DNA from: DAOVVL01 sp965603095
GTDB taxonomy: Bacteria; Pseudomonadota; Alphaproteobacteria; Rhodospirillales; Magnetovibrionaceae
DNA: 45,336 nucleotides
Assembly: GCA_965603095.1 (NCBI GenBank)
Contig: CBFDBQ010000007.1
Coordinates: 1-45,336 of the forward strand
Reading direction: 5' to 3'
A program made the position numbers and the translations under genes. Positions 16,768 to 26,598 of the stretch are shown here, one piece after another. The notes beneath the pieces are model-generated. The model was given only the letters and a program-made list of their open reading frames with translations, did no database searches and was not told the origin of the DNA. How positions within the stretch are numbered: the first letter of the stretch is position 1; every line of letters begins with the position of its first letter.

Positions 16768-18077
16768 AGTCGCACATCCACAAATGCATCACGTTTTAGA
16801 CCCCGCAAATAACCGGCCGCTGCAATTCCAAGCCTTTTAATCCTTATATTTTTGGCAATATTTTCTTTAATTTCATCAATGTTGGTTTTTCCATCTTGGC
16901 GATTGCAAACCATTATCACCGCAAGCCCGCCACCGGTTTCAAGTGGATTGCTAATATCCCCAACTTGAAGAGATGCAAGCTCCATCTTCATTTTTTGTGG
17001 TAATGATGAAAGCTTAACCTTTCCAAGGCTACCAGATAAGGGGGACCCAGCCTTGGCGGCGGCAGTTTCAAATTCTTCACATGAGGTTGCTTCTTTGCTC
17101 ATGGAAACCAGCCTTATCTTTTTTTCATCTTTTTCTGCTTCGCTAGCACCATTTGAAAGGGCCATATGGAATTGCGAAAGACCCAAGGTTATTTCCCCGT
17201 CACCAAGTCCAGGATTAATTCTCAAGTTGCGGAGTGTAACAATGTAATAACCGCCAGCCGTGTGGATAGGCAGCGACACCTGTCCTGGCTTCATGGCCTT
17301 TATAATTGGACTTATTTCTGGGTTAATTTGTTCATACGATAACCAGCCTAGGTCACCGCCAGTTGCCGATGATGGAGAATTTGAAAAGTTTCTTGCTGTC
17401 CTTGAAAAAGAAGCACCGTTTTTTAATTGCTCAAATAATTGGCTGGCAACCTGTTTGACTCTATTTTCTTCTGTGGGGCCGCTAATAGGAAGGTATATTT
17501 CGGCAATTAGATATTGTGGCTTTCCTGCGTTGGTTTGAATTAACCTAATCGTATCATTTATTTCTTCGTCGCTAACCCGAATATTGGGGAGAATTTCTCT
17601 CCTCACAACTTTGTTCCATCCCATTTCAACTTCTGTTCTTGATACCAGCGTTGAAATTGGTACACCGGAAGCTTTTAAAAACTGTCGTAAGGAACCACTG
17701 GCCATACCATTTTGCTTTTCTATTAAAGAAATTCCTTTTTCTATTTCTGCGGTAGATACCTTGATACCTAATCTGCGGACCTCTTGTTGCATAAGGCGTT
17801 CTTCTATCAAACTGCGTAGAATTGATGGTGCCATACGTCTGCGGGTTTCAGGTCCGTCCTTGGCATTGGAGGATGATATGGCCATCACAATTCTGCTTTC
17901 AAGGTCAAGCAGAGATATGGCTTCGTCGTTTACTACGGCTGCAATTCGGACACCTTCCTGAGCGGTGGTTGCACTAGCAAATCCCAACATACCAAACAGA
18001 ATCAACAATACCATAAACATGGATATTGGATTGCTGCCTGGATTGCTAGGTTGTATTTTTTTTGGGCAGTTATGCAT
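16764..18077 (-). CDS. surA: Periplasmic chaperone / peptidyl-prolyl isomerase SurA
   Basis: SurA escorts outer-membrane proteins across the periplasm. The 437-residue protein has a hydrophobic signal segment at about residues 19-40 ending near ATTAQE. A SurA N-terminal domain follows (VRIAAVVNDEAISLLDLESR). One clear parvulin domain runs at about 195-290 (FSNSPSSATGGDLGWL). A second, weak rotamase-like region may lie near residues 310-400. The start at 18077 leaves a 19-residue polar lead before the signal segment; ATG codons at about residues 20 and 22 could be the true start. Its place directly after lptD, whose product SurA helps fold in E. coli, fits the role. Confidence 0.9.
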   Translation of the reverse strand: MHNCPKKIQPSNPGSNPISMFMVLLILFGMLGFASATTAQEGVRIAAVVNDEAISLLDLESRIVMAISSSNAKDGPETRRRMAPSILRSLIEERLMQQEVRRLGIKVSTAEIEKGISLIEKQNGMASGSLRQFLKASGVPISTLVSRTEVEMGWNKVVRREILPNIRVSDEEINDTIRLIQTNAGKPQYLIAEIYLPISGPTEENRVKQVASQLFEQLKNGASFSRTARNFSNSPSSATGGDLGWLSYEQINPEISPIIKAMKPGQVSLPIHTAGGYYIVTLRNLRINPGLGDGEITLGLSQFHMALSNGASEAEKDEKKIRLVSMSKEATSCEEFETAAAKAGSPLSGSLGKVKLSSLPQKMKMELASLQVGDISNPLETGGGLAVIMVCNRQDGKTNIDEIKENIAKNIRIKRLGIAAAGYLRGLKRDAFVDVRL

Positions 18078-18159
18078 TGATTAGAATTTCTTTCGATCTT
18101 ACTTATATAATTATCTAATTAGAAAAAGGCTACCATAAGGCATAAACACATTTAATGCA

Positions 18160-20307
18160 TTATAGTCCGCCTAATAATCCTTGATTAGCACCAACCTCGC
18201 CAATGGTTTTAAATATTAGCCGTAACATAAGGGCATCTGTTGGTTTGATTTCCCTATCTTGATAAAATGTTCTGCTAAATGATGCATCGAAGGTAAAGCA
18301 TTCATCATCATATACTATGCCGGTTCGTTGCAAACGTTGTCCGCCATCAACCGCAAGATCATTAATACCGTTATAATTAATTTTCCAGTTGTCTGTTACA
18401 TTATACCCAAGAGAGTAGTTAACTTGTTCACGTCCGGCAAATTCGCTCCCAGTTTGGCGGTTAAAAAAGGCATAATTGATACCATAGCTGAAATCATAAG
18501 CTTTACCCCCAACGCCTAACTCGTTGCTGTGAAATTCGTATGAGTTTTTATCAATTCTTGTGCGGTAAAGCATATTGAAGTTAGAACCAGGAGATATTTT
18601 AGCCATACCTACGATATCTGAAAAATTATCATCCAGGCCAGAACCAGAATCAAAGGTATCATCAGATACAAAACGATAGCTTTGCCCAATCATTAAATTA
18701 GTTGAACCACCACCATCACCATAAACCCCCCATTTAATTCCATAATTAAAACGGGGCCCGCTTTCTATTTTATCAAAACCAGTAAATCGGTTTATGGAAA
18801 ACAGATTTGAATCGTTGAAGTTAACATCTTGGCTATCTTCGTTTGGCATTTTTTGGGAGTTGCCGCCGTAAGGCCCAATTATGGCTTGCGCTACCGGCTC
18901 TATAATTTCAGACGTAGTACCGGAACGTTTTGCCAGCGGCCAACGCCAATCAAGGGCTATTTGTGGATAAGCACGGTAGGTTGTGCCGCTATAAAGACCA
19001 TTTGTTTCATTGGTATGGGGTTGATCGGATACATTAAAAACATCGGTGCGAAGCGTTGCGGATAATTTGTAAATATCACCTTTGGGCGCTATGTAAGGTA
19101 GCGTCCATCCCGCTTTCGCTGAAATTCTGTTGGAATCAGTACCGCTTTCTCTTGATAGCGATGCAAGGTTAAGGTCAAGTGATGTGTATTGTCCATAGTT
19201 TCCAGCATCACCCTGATGGGAAAACTGTGCTAACGGGGCAACCACAGGAATTGTTTTTGGGTTATCTGTGCTAGATAGACCTTGAAAAGATATGGCCTCC
19301 ATTGAAGCGTAGTTTTTTTCACGAAATCCTTCAATGTATGCGCGACTAGTAAGGGTTGATGCATTATTAAAGCCATAACGACGCATATAGGTATCACCCC
19401 ATGTGCGATTGGCGTCTAAGCCCCATCGCCATGTGCGATCAATATCAAATTCGCTTTGAGCCGAAATATGCCCCAGATTAGCGCTTTCAGCACTTCTGGA
19501 AAAACTGCCATCTACGCTTAAGCTTCCATCGGCAAAACGTTTTCTGTATTCACCAGCCAATGCATTTTCACCATTGCCGGCAATTATTGGAGTTATGGTT
19601 GCATCACTGTGTTCATCAATTACGTAAAATATTGGCTGTTTAACCACGCCGCCTAAGTCTGATGATCCACCAAATGATGGGGATAGCAGTCCGCTTTTTC
19701 TTTTTACGCTGGGGTCAGGGTACGAAAGGTAAGGTATATACATAACCGGAATACCTGCAAACTCCATCCAAGCATTGCTATATTCAATTATTTTTTCTTC
19801 ACGGTCATGAACCACCTTAACAGCCTTTATCTGCCACAATGGTGCGCGGGTTGGGTCTTCTTCACAGGCCTTGCAAGGTGAATAAACCGCATGTTTTAGG
19901 GTAAGGGTTTTATCATCAACCAAATCAGCTCGCGCTGCGGCAAAGCGAGACTTATCAGCAAGTATGGCTTTGAAATCTTCAATCATTCCGTTCTTTAAGT
20001 CGCCAGTAATGTCCATTTTATCGGCAAAATAAACATCACCGTTGGAATTGTGTAAAATTACATTTCCAGATGCACCTATTTTATTGCTGGCACGGTCATA
20101 GGTAACGGTATCGGCAATTAGGGTTTTTCCGGTTTGCGATATTTCAACATTACCCTGTGCCGTCACCACGGTGCTATTTTGGTTATATTGCATTTCATCG
20201 GCACTAAGGCTTACAGGGACGTCATTTTTTTCTTGAGCAATGGCCAAAGTTGCGGTTGCAAATATTATTGCTGCAGTAAATAAACCAATTGTAATTTTTG
20301 TTTTCAC
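18160..20307 (-). CDS. lptD: LPS-assembly protein LptD
   Basis: LptD is the outer-membrane barrel that, with LptE, inserts lipopolysaccharide into the outer leaflet. The 715-residue protein has a signal peptide (residues 1 to about 24, ending AIAQ) and an OstA/LptA-like beta-jellyroll domain (LSADEMQYNQNSTVVTAQGN onward). The conserved transition FAGIPVMYIPYLSYPDPSVKRKSGLL leads into the barrel, and the barrel ends with RLIFKTIGEVG. Cysteines are seen in SPCKAC near residue 145 and in a DDECF segment near the C-terminus, possibly for disulfides. It lies 3 bases after lptG. An 82-base gap to surA has no clear terminator. Confidence 0.96.
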   Translation of the reverse strand: MKTKITIGLFTAAIIFATATLAIAQEKNDVPVSLSADEMQYNQNSTVVTAQGNVEISQTGKTLIADTVTYDRASNKIGASGNVILHNSNGDVYFADKMDITGDLKNGMIEDFKAILADKSRFAAARADLVDDKTLTLKHAVYSPCKACEEDPTRAPLWQIKAVKVVHDREEKIIEYSNAWMEFAGIPVMYIPYLSYPDPSVKRKSGLLSPSFGGSSDLGGVVKQPIFYVIDEHSDATITPIIAGNGENALAGEYRKRFADGSLSVDGSFSRSAESANLGHISAQSEFDIDRTWRWGLDANRTWGDTYMRRYGFNNASTLTSRAYIEGFREKNYASMEAISFQGLSSTDNPKTIPVVAPLAQFSHQGDAGNYGQYTSLDLNLASLSRESGTDSNRISAKAGWTLPYIAPKGDIYKLSATLRTDVFNVSDQPHTNETNGLYSGTTYRAYPQIALDWRWPLAKRSGTTSEIIEPVAQAIIGPYGGNSQKMPNEDSQDVNFNDSNLFSINRFTGFDKIESGPRFNYGIKWGVYGDGGGSTNLMIGQSYRFVSDDTFDSGSGLDDNFSDIVGMAKISPGSNFNMLYRTRIDKNSYEFHSNELGVGGKAYDFSYGINYAFFNRQTGSEFAGREQVNYSLGYNVTDNWKINYNGINDLAVDGGQRLQRTGIVYDDECFTFDASFSRTFYQDREIKPTDALMLRLIFKTIGEVGANQGLLGGL

Positions 20308-20310
20308 GTC

Positions 20311-21411
20311 TTACCCATCCTCGAGGTGGAGCAACATTGCAAGCCCTAACATTGTGGCAACACCAGATGGTGCCCATGCAGCCAACACCACCGGAATACT
20401 TTCAGATAATCCCAATGCAAAAACAACATCTGAAAAGAAATAAAGCAAAAATCCTGCCATGGCGCCACTTCCAATAATAAGGGATGTCGTGCCTTTGCGT
20501 GCATGACGCAGGGTAAAAGTTGCCGCTATCAACACCATTGCACATAAAAGCAACGGCGTTGACAACAAAGAATGCCAGTGTAGGCGGTGGCGAGTGGCAG
20601 AAAACCCTGATTTTTCAAGGGTTTCAATGAAATTAGGCAAGTCCCAGAAAGACATTGTTTCCGGTGGGGCAAAGTTGTCCTGTATTTTAGCTATAGTAAG
20701 ATCGGTTGCCAGTTTATATTCATCCATCATGTATGATGGCGTATCGCCCTCGCTTATCCATGCGTTTGACAATAACCAAAAACCTTCTTTTAGACTTGCT
20801 CTTTCAGCATCAATACGCCCGACGAACGAATCATTATGCCTGTAGAGGAAAACCGTCACATCGCTTATTTCCGCACTATCGGCTTGTTGAAAAATGCTGA
20901 CAGCATGAATAACAGCCTGACCATCAATTCCACCCTGTCTTAGCCACAATCCGCCAGCAGAAATGGCAAGAAAGTTTTTTTGCCCTTTCATGTGGATAGC
21001 TTCAAGCTGTTGAAAGCGCCCAAGGGATGATGAGGCAAGTGGGTTAAAAACTGCTACTTTAAAAATTCCTAAAAATAATGCGATTAAAATAACCGGAACC
21101 AAAAATTGCCAAGCAGATATACCTGCGGCTCGGGTTATTGCCAATTCGCTTGAACGCGACAACCTCCAAAAAGAAGTCATTCCTGCAAACAGCACCGCAA
21201 ACGGGAAAAGTAATTGCCCCATGTGGGGTAATTTCATTATGGCCATTTCAATTATCAATCCGTTTGTAATTTCAGGCTTTGATGCGGCCCTGCGTAGTAG
21301 CTCCATAATATCAAGAAGAAATATCAACGCCAAAAGGCCTACAAAAAACGCCAAGAAGGCAATAAGAAAATTTCTTCCAATATAAAGCGATAGGGTACCG
21401 GATATTTTCAA
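20311..21411 (-). CDS. lptG: LPS export ABC transporter permease LptG
   Basis: LptG and LptF are the two transmembrane subunits of the LptB2FG machine that extracts LPS from the inner membrane. The 366-residue protein has an N-terminal pair of helices (SLYIGRNFLIAFLAFFVGL, then DIMELLRRAA, a LptG-type coupling segment). A periplasmic beta-jellyroll of about 170 residues and a final group of helices follow. The start is TTG at 21411 with GGGGG about 8 bases upstream; no in-frame ATG fits. It comes 12 bases after lptF. Assignment as G rather than F rests on the MELLRRA segment and the gene order. Confidence 0.93.
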   Translation of the reverse strand: MKISGTLSLYIGRNFLIAFLAFFVGLLALIFLLDIMELLRRAASKPEITNGLIIEMAIMKLPHMGQLLFPFAVLFAGMTSFWRLSRSSELAITRAAGISAWQFLVPVILIALFLGIFKVAVFNPLASSSLGRFQQLEAIHMKGQKNFLAISAGGLWLRQGGIDGQAVIHAVSIFQQADSAEISDVTVFLYRHNDSFVGRIDAERASLKEGFWLLSNAWISEGDTPSYMMDEYKLATDLTIAKIQDNFAPPETMSFWDLPNFIETLEKSGFSATRHRLHWHSLLSTPLLLCAMVLIAATFTLRHARKGTTSLIIGSGAMAGFLLYFFSDVVFALGLSESIPVVLAAWAPSGVATMLGLAMLLHLEDG

Positions 21412-21423
21412 GCGTCCATCCCC

Positions 21424-22542
21424 CTAAACACTATCGGCAGCTAGTTGCTGATGTTTTTTGAATTTTACATTTCCGGATATTAATAAAATAAATCCGATAA
21501 CAATGGGAGCAAATGTAATTACATAAATAAGCGGCGTTAAGGCAGCTTGTTTTGCAGCCGCGCTAATTATAGAAAGAATTCCCGCTTGATATGCGCCGGC
21601 TAGAATAACCGCCATTATTATGCGCTTGCTTTCACCGCGTCTGGAAAAACTTCCGCTCATTAATGATGCCAGCGCAATAAATACAAAACCCATTGCGCTC
21701 CACGGCAATGCCAGCCTGCGGTGCATTTCTACCGAGAACTTCCCAGCCCCCTTAACATTGGTTAGGTCCATGTTGGCAAGTTCGCTTAATGTAAGCTCGC
21801 GCGGTTCGTGGAAGCGCGCACCACCAACCTTGTTTCCCTGGTTCATATCAAAAAGGTATCTATCAAAATATAAAAGAGAAAGCTGGTGGGTTGTTTTGTC
21901 AAAACTTTGACGGCTCCCCTTAAATAAAGCTACCCTTGCACCTTCTTCGGTTTTTACAATGGCCCCACTTTCAGCCATTAAGGTGTATTCGCCCCCTTTA
22001 ATCCTGCTGTCATGGGCTAAAATACCAAGCAGTTGTCCGTCTGATGTTCTGTTGCGTACATAAACGGTTATTCCCTTGGACACTTCATTAAATGCCCCTT
22101 CGCGCAAAAGTACATTTGAAAAGTTATAGCGGATATCCCACTGCATTTCGCGAAACATTTTATAGGATGCGGGTACAATATAAATTGAAAGCGCATAGCC
22201 AAAACCAACAAGCGCAATTGCCATCACCAATACTGGTTTAGAAATAGAAAATGAACTCATGCCAGCCGCGCGCATTACCACAAGTTCGCGATCCATTATC
22301 ATTTTGTGATAGAAAAAAACAGTTACGATAAAAAGCGCTATGGGCAAAATGATTGTAAGAAAGTTAGGCATCATTAAGCCGGTCAAGGTAAGGAACGAGC
22401 CAGCATTTAGCCCACGATTTACTATCATTTCGACAAATCTAAGAGATTGGCTGAGCCAGACAACACAGGTAACGGCAGCTGTAACCATCACCAGCCCGAC
22501 TGCAAGTTGCAGGAAAACATAACTTGAAATGCGGTTTATCAT
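21424..22542 (-). CDS. lptF: LPS export ABC transporter permease LptF
   Basis: LptF pairs with LptG in the inner-membrane LPS extractor. The 372-residue protein begins MINRISSYVFLQL and has about three helices before residue 120 with a coupling motif (MDRELVVMRAAGMSSF). A periplasmic jellyroll follows at about 130-265 and three C-terminal helices finish the protein. SGSFSRRGES lies between the last helices, a motif common in LptF. It opens the lptF-lptG-lptD-surA-pdxA-rsmA-lysE run. The 98 bases upstream hold no strong promoter that I can recognise, only GC-rich inverted arms near 22557-22572. Confidence 0.93.
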   Translation of the reverse strand: MINRISSYVFLQLAVGLVMVTAAVTCVVWLSQSLRFVEMIVNRGLNAGSFLTLTGLMMPNFLTIILPIALFIVTVFFYHKMIMDRELVVMRAAGMSSFSISKPVLVMAIALVGFGYALSIYIVPASYKMFREMQWDIRYNFSNVLLREGAFNEVSKGITVYVRNRTSDGQLLGILAHDSRIKGGEYTLMAESGAIVKTEEGARVALFKGSRQSFDKTTHQLSLLYFDRYLFDMNQGNKVGGARFHEPRELTLSELANMDLTNVKGAGKFSVEMHRRLALPWSAMGFVFIALASLMSGSFSRRGESKRIIMAVILAGAYQAGILSIISAAAKQAALTPLIYVITFAPIVIGFILLISGNVKFKKHQQLAADSV

Positions 22543-22640
22543 GGTACTTCCCGAGGCGCCTGATGGGGCGCATTGCGTATAGGGCCTAAAGTGCTGGATT
22601 CGATGGCAAAAATCAAGGAAATCAAGGAATTCCGGGTTTT

Positions 22641-24104
22641 TTAATGGTTTTTTGCTGGCCCCGGCACAGGGAGGTCCGGCTCCGCCCTAGGAAGATTAAG
22701 TACTTTGCCGGGGTTCATGGTGCTTGTTGGGTCAAGGGCTTTTTTAAGCTGGGTCATCAACGCAAGCCCATCACCTTGTTTGAAGCTATCCATGTCACCA
22801 ACCTTGAGAAGACCAATGCCGTGCTCGGCGGAAAAGCTGCCGCCCATATCAACCGCAAGGCTATGAATTAGGGCATTAATGCGCCCCCATTCAGACAGGT
22901 ATTCCTGTTTGTAGGCATTTTCCGGCTGGGTAAGGTTAAAATGAATATTGCCATCACCCAAATGACCGAAGGGAACCGGGCGCACCCCGGGTATTTCCTT
23001 TTTAACAATCTCTGTGGCTCGGCTTATGAATTCCGGCACCTTTGATATTGGAACGGATATGTCATGCTTTATTGATCCGCCTTCTTTTTTTTGTGCTTCT
23101 GGTATGGCATCGCGTAACCGCCAAAGGTCTTCGCGTTGGCTTTCGCTTTGGGCTATCACCACATCATTTGCCAAGCCATTATCCATGGCTTCGGACAAAA
23201 CTTTTTCCATCAGGTCATTAAGGGCCGCGTCGGGATTAGAACTTGTGGCTTCCAACAATACATAGACGTTTTGTTTTTCATTAAATGGGTCGCGACAATT
23301 TGGAACGTGGCGAGCCGCAAGCTCAATTGCAAAGCTATCCATCACCTCAACCGCGCTTAATTGTTCACCAATTTTAGCGCGAGTATGAAGAAAAAGTTTT
23401 AATGCATCGTCATATGACGCGCATCCGGCAAGCGCAGTTGCACATGCATTGGGGGCGGGGAAAAGCCTTAGGGTGGCGCGGGTAATTATACCCAGCGTTC
23501 CTTCGGAACCTATGAATAACTGTTTTAAATCATATCCGGTATTGTCTTTGCGCAAATTTTGCAGACCGTTCCATACTTGGCCATTGGCCATTACTACTTC
23601 TAGCCCCAATACAAGTTCGCGGGCATTGCCGTAACGAAACACCTGAACTCCACCAGCGTTAGTCGAAAGGTTGCCACCAATTTGGCAACTGCCCTCGGAG
23701 CCAAGGCTCAAGGGGAAATATGCCCCGGCATCTGCCGCCGCGGCCTGAACGTTAGCTAAAATGCATCCGGCACCCACCGTCATGCTCATATCGATGGGGT
23801 TAACATCTTCGATTTTATTCATGCGTTCTAGGGAAATAATAATCTCGCCGTTGGGCACGCCGCCACCAACCAAGCCGGTATTGCCGCCCTGTGGCACAAC
23901 GCCATTTCCCGCATCAAAAGCAATTTTCAGTACACCCGCTACTTCATCGGTATTTCCCGGCATCACTAATAGGGGGGAGCTTCCCTTATAAAGGCCGCGC
24001 TCTTCCACCAGACGGGGGGCAAGCTTTTCCTTATCATCTGTCCAGCCTTTTGAGCCCAACAGTGATTTGATTTTTTCTAATGCTTGCTCTGTATTTTTGC
24101 TCAT
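22641..24104 (-). CDS. FAD-binding oxidoreductase, GlcD / D-2-hydroxyglutarate dehydrogenase type
   Basis: A 487-residue flavoprotein of the VAO/GlcD family, which oxidises D-2-hydroxy acids. The PCMH-type FAD domain holds VPQGGNTGLVGGGVP at about 73-87, then SLGSEGSCQIGGNLSTNAGG and FIGSEGTLGIITRATLRLFP. The C-terminal FAD-oxidase domain has PFGHLGDGNIHFNL and SAEHGIGLLK. The pattern is closer to D-2-hydroxyglutarate or D-lactate dehydrogenases than to the glycolate oxidase subunit, since no glcE or glcF neighbours exist, but the substrate is not decided. The ATG overlaps the stop of the threonylcarbamoyl-AMP synthase gene by four bases, so the two are coupled. Confidence 0.88.
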   Translation of the reverse strand: MSKNTEQALEKIKSLLGSKGWTDDKEKLAPRLVEERGLYKGSSPLLVMPGNTDEVAGVLKIAFDAGNGVVPQGGNTGLVGGGVPNGEIIISLERMNKIEDVNPIDMSMTVGAGCILANVQAAAADAGAYFPLSLGSEGSCQIGGNLSTNAGGVQVFRYGNARELVLGLEVVMANGQVWNGLQNLRKDNTGYDLKQLFIGSEGTLGIITRATLRLFPAPNACATALAGCASYDDALKLFLHTRAKIGEQLSAVEVMDSFAIELAARHVPNCRDPFNEKQNVYVLLEATSSNPDAALNDLMEKVLSEAMDNGLANDVVIAQSESQREDLWRLRDAIPEAQKKEGGSIKHDISVPISKVPEFISRATEIVKKEIPGVRPVPFGHLGDGNIHFNLTQPENAYKQEYLSEWGRINALIHSLAVDMGGSFSAEHGIGLLKVGDMDSFKQGDGLALMTQLKKALDPTSTMNPGKVLNLPRAEPDLPVPGPAKNH

Positions 24105-25093
24105 TGGTTTTCGCCTTCATGGCGCGGTGCAGACGCCCGCATTAGGCGGTCATTTATGGCGCGTCCAAGCCCGGTATTGGGTATAGGCATTACCGCAATG
24201 CCGCGTATGCCAGGCTGGTCCAATGCCCGTATCATGGTGAACAGGTTGGCCGCCGCTTCACGCAGATCCCCCGTTTTTGATAGGGTCAACGCCGCACGCC
24301 GGGGCGCATCGGGGCCAAATGTTAAGTATGCTTCACCTTTTTGGCGGTCTTCAGGCGACACATTCATGCGTAGTGGAATGGACGGGGCGTAATGGCTTTT
24401 CATCATTCCCGGCGCTTTAATATCGTCATCTTTATTATCTTTTATGGGGCCTATTTCAGCCTCAATTTCTTCGGTAGTTATGGCACCATGACGGAGGATT
24501 ATTGCACCATCTCCTGAAACATCAATTATTGTGCTTTCAATTCCAATATCGCACGACCCACCATCAATTATAATATCAACTCCACCCCGAAACTGGCTGG
24601 CCACATGCATGCCCGCAGTTGAGCTGACCGTGCCTGATTTATTTGCGCTTGGTGCCGCCAACGGTACCCCGACATTTTCCAATAGCGCCTGTGCGATAGG
24701 GTGGTTTGGAACGCGAATGGCAATGGTATCAAGACCAGCCGAGACAAGTAATGATAGTGGCGATGTATCAAGCCGTTTTAACACTATGGTCAAAGGCCCG
24801 GGCCAAAATTTTTGGCTTAGCTTTTGTGCCAGCGGATTAAATTCTGCCAATAATGCGGCTTGGCCCGCGTCTTTTACGTGAACAATAAGCGGATTAAATG
24901 TTGGGCGAGATTTGGCTTCAAATATTTTTGCAACGGCTTCGCTATTGGTTGCATCCGCCCCAAGGCCATAAACAGTTTCGGTGGGGAAGGCGACCAGGCC
25001 ACCACTTTTAAGTTCCTGCACTGCCGCATCCAGTGTTTCATATGAAACATCAAGAAAGCGAGGTTCGTTTTTTTTATTTGTTGGTGTTGTCAC
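24101..25093 (-). CDS. tsaC: L-threonylcarbamoyladenylate synthase, Sua5/YwlC type
   Basis: This enzyme makes threonylcarbamoyl-AMP from threonine, bicarbonate and ATP, the first step of t6A37 formation on tRNAs that read ANN codons. The YrdC-like domain (residues about 18-205) has GGLVAFPTETVYGLGADA, the KSRPTFNPLIVHV segment and APSANKSGTVSSTA. A linker leads to a C-terminal Sua5 domain (about 230-330), so this is the long Sua5/YwlC form rather than short TsaC. The start is GTG at 25093 with AGG 9 bases upstream. It lies 8 bases after cysQ and overlaps the flavoprotein gene. Confidence 0.95.
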   Translation of the reverse strand: MTTPTNKKNEPRFLDVSYETLDAAVQELKSGGLVAFPTETVYGLGADATNSEAVAKIFEAKSRPTFNPLIVHVKDAGQAALLAEFNPLAQKLSQKFWPGPLTIVLKRLDTSPLSLLVSAGLDTIAIRVPNHPIAQALLENVGVPLAAPSANKSGTVSSTAGMHVASQFRGGVDIIIDGGSCDIGIESTIIDVSGDGAIILRHGAITTEEIEAEIGPIKDNKDDDIKAPGMMKSHYAPSIPLRMNVSPEDRQKGEAYLTFGPDAPRRAALTLSKTGDLREAAANLFTMIRALDQPGIRGIAVMPIPNTGLGRAINDRLMRASAPRHEGENQ

Positions 25094-25101
25094 GTTATTG
25101 C

Positions 25102-25893
25102 CTAATTATCCTGTTTTCCGTATGCAACAAAATGTGGATTTTCAAAACCCGGCTTGCCATAGGAAAGCTCTTTACCGTTTAAATCTTTGACGCTGCCGCC
25201 TGCGGCCAAAACCACCGCATGACCGGCGGCTGTATCCCATTCCATGGTGCGCCCAAGACGGGGGTATATATCAGCCATACCCGCCGCTACCAAACAGAAT
25301 TTTAGCGAGCTTCCGGCGCTTATTTCGTCAGTTATGTCATAATTATTCAAAAAAGCATCAACCTCGGCACTACTATGGCTACGGCTGACCAATGCCCTTA
25401 TTCCAGTTGCAGGCATTTGCCGACATTGGATTTGTTTTGGTCCGACTCTATTCCCACCAACGTCAAGGTCGGCCGCCGCACCGTGGGGGCTACCCACGTA
25501 TATGCTTTTTTTAGCAGGAGCATAAACAAAACCAAGCACCGGGCGCCCGGCATCAATTAATGCGATGTTGACGGTAAATTCACCGTTTCTGTTTATGAAT
25601 TCCTTTGTGCCATCAAGCGGGTCAACCAGCCAAAAGGTTGAGCCAATATCAGTTGGGGAAACCCCTTCGGAATATTCTTCTTCGCCAATAATGGGGTAGG
25701 GGGTTTTAATTTCATCCCTAAGCGCGGATGTGATTATTTTTTCGGCTAATTTATCTGCTTTGGTAACGGGCGATGCATCATCCTTGGCCTCAATATCAAA
25801 ATCTGTGGCATATACCTCCATTATGGCGTTTCCGGCACGAATGGATATTTCGTGTAGTTGATCTAGAAGTGATATTGGAATATTTGCTGTCAT
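25102..25893 (-). CDS. cysQ: 3'(2'),5'-bisphosphate nucleotidase CysQ
   Basis: CysQ hydrolyses PAP, the by-product of sulfate assimilation and of some sulfotransfer reactions, to AMP and phosphate. The 263-residue protein belongs to the Li-sensitive Mg-dependent phosphatase family. It shows KADKLAEKII, the metal-binding EEEYSEG and VDPLDGTKEFINRNGEFTVN, and the C-terminal EWDTAAGHAVVLAAGG. An inositol monophosphatase activity cannot be excluded, but the GTKEF and FTVNIAL residues favour CysQ. It comes 79 bases after amrA; I saw no terminator in that gap, so it may share the amrB-amrA transcript. Confidence 0.94.
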   Translation of the reverse strand: MTANIPISLLDQLHEISIRAGNAIMEVYATDFDIEAKDDASPVTKADKLAEKIITSALRDEIKTPYPIIGEEEYSEGVSPTDIGSTFWLVDPLDGTKEFINRNGEFTVNIALIDAGRPVLGFVYAPAKKSIYVGSPHGAAADLDVGGNRVGPKQIQCRQMPATGIRALVSRSHSSAEVDAFLNNYDITDEISAGSSLKFCLVAAGMADIYPRLGRTMEWDTAAGHAVVLAAGGSVKDLNGKELSYGKPGFENPHFVAYGKQDN

Positions 25894-25972
25894 TATGGCC
25901 TCGTAGTTGGAATGGGATGGAATCTGTTAATTAGAAAATTAATAGTATTTGAAACCGTCTTCAGTTGGAAGG

Positions 25973-26596
25973 TCAATTCAGCGGGGATATGGCGTTCCAG
26001 TCTGATTTTACTTCCCCAGCAACAAACCGATAGCCCTTAAATGTGGGGGAAAAATGACTGGCGCTCATTCCCGCTTTTATTTTTAGGTGGGCAAGGAACT
26101 TATTCGGGCTTTCAAGCTGTTGCCACACGGCAGGCAGGAACAATGCCCGCATCGGTCCATCTTCAATAATTAATCCATCAACGCCCGGGCGCAAAATTGA
26201 TAATAATTCTTCTTCGGTATCAAAAATTATTTCGCTGGCGGGGCTAAGCACAGAAATAGAAAGACGCAAACCATCTTTTGCTTCATCAATGCTTAATGCC
26301 GGGAAGCGGGGGTCGGAAAAGGCCGCGTGAAATGCATTTTCTGCAACATCAACTGCCAGCGGTTGGCGGGCATCACTGCTACCGATGCAACCACGAAGGT
26401 TGCCATCTTTTTTCAGCGTAACGAACGATGCGCCATTTTCCATTAATTCATCAGGTGTTGATTTTACATCTATTAAAAGCGGTCTTCCATTTTCAAGGCC
26501 AGTCTCAATTGATACACGGGCTATGGAAAGAAGTAAGCTGCCATGTTTTTCCAGAAGCGTGCGGGTGTTTTTTTCAAATGTATCGCTATCAGACAT
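25973..26596 (-). CDS. amrA: AMMECR1-domain protein, AmmeMemoRadiSam system protein A
   Basis: A 207-residue AMMECR1-family protein. The signature segment is FVTLKKDGNLRGCIGS, followed by AFHAAFSDPRFPAL, and a later stretch (LRPGVDGLIIEDGPMRALFLPAVWQQ) is the second conserved block of the family. AMMECR1 proteins occur in all domains; in many bacteria and archaea they sit with a MEMO1 homologue and a radical-SAM enzyme, a set named AmmeMemoRadiSam whose reaction I do not know to be established. Here all three are together. The ATG follows the amrB stop by two bases with no ribosome binding site, so translation probably couples to amrB. Confidence 0.93.
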   Translation of the reverse strand: MSDSDTFEKNTRTLLEKHGSLLLSIARVSIETGLENGRPLLIDVKSTPDELMENGASFVTLKKDGNLRGCIGSSDARQPLAVDVAENAFHAAFSDPRFPALSIDEAKDGLRLSISVLSPASEIIFDTEEELLSILRPGVDGLIIEDGPMRALFLPAVWQQLESPNKFLAHLKIKAGMSASHFSPTFKGYRFVAGEVKSDWNAISPLN

Positions 26597-26598
26597 TA

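Noticed and set aside
22610..22627. Tandem 9-bp repeat AAATCAAGG x2 before lptF
   Set aside because: Two AT-rich copies are within what chance produces; no promoter geometry supports a function.
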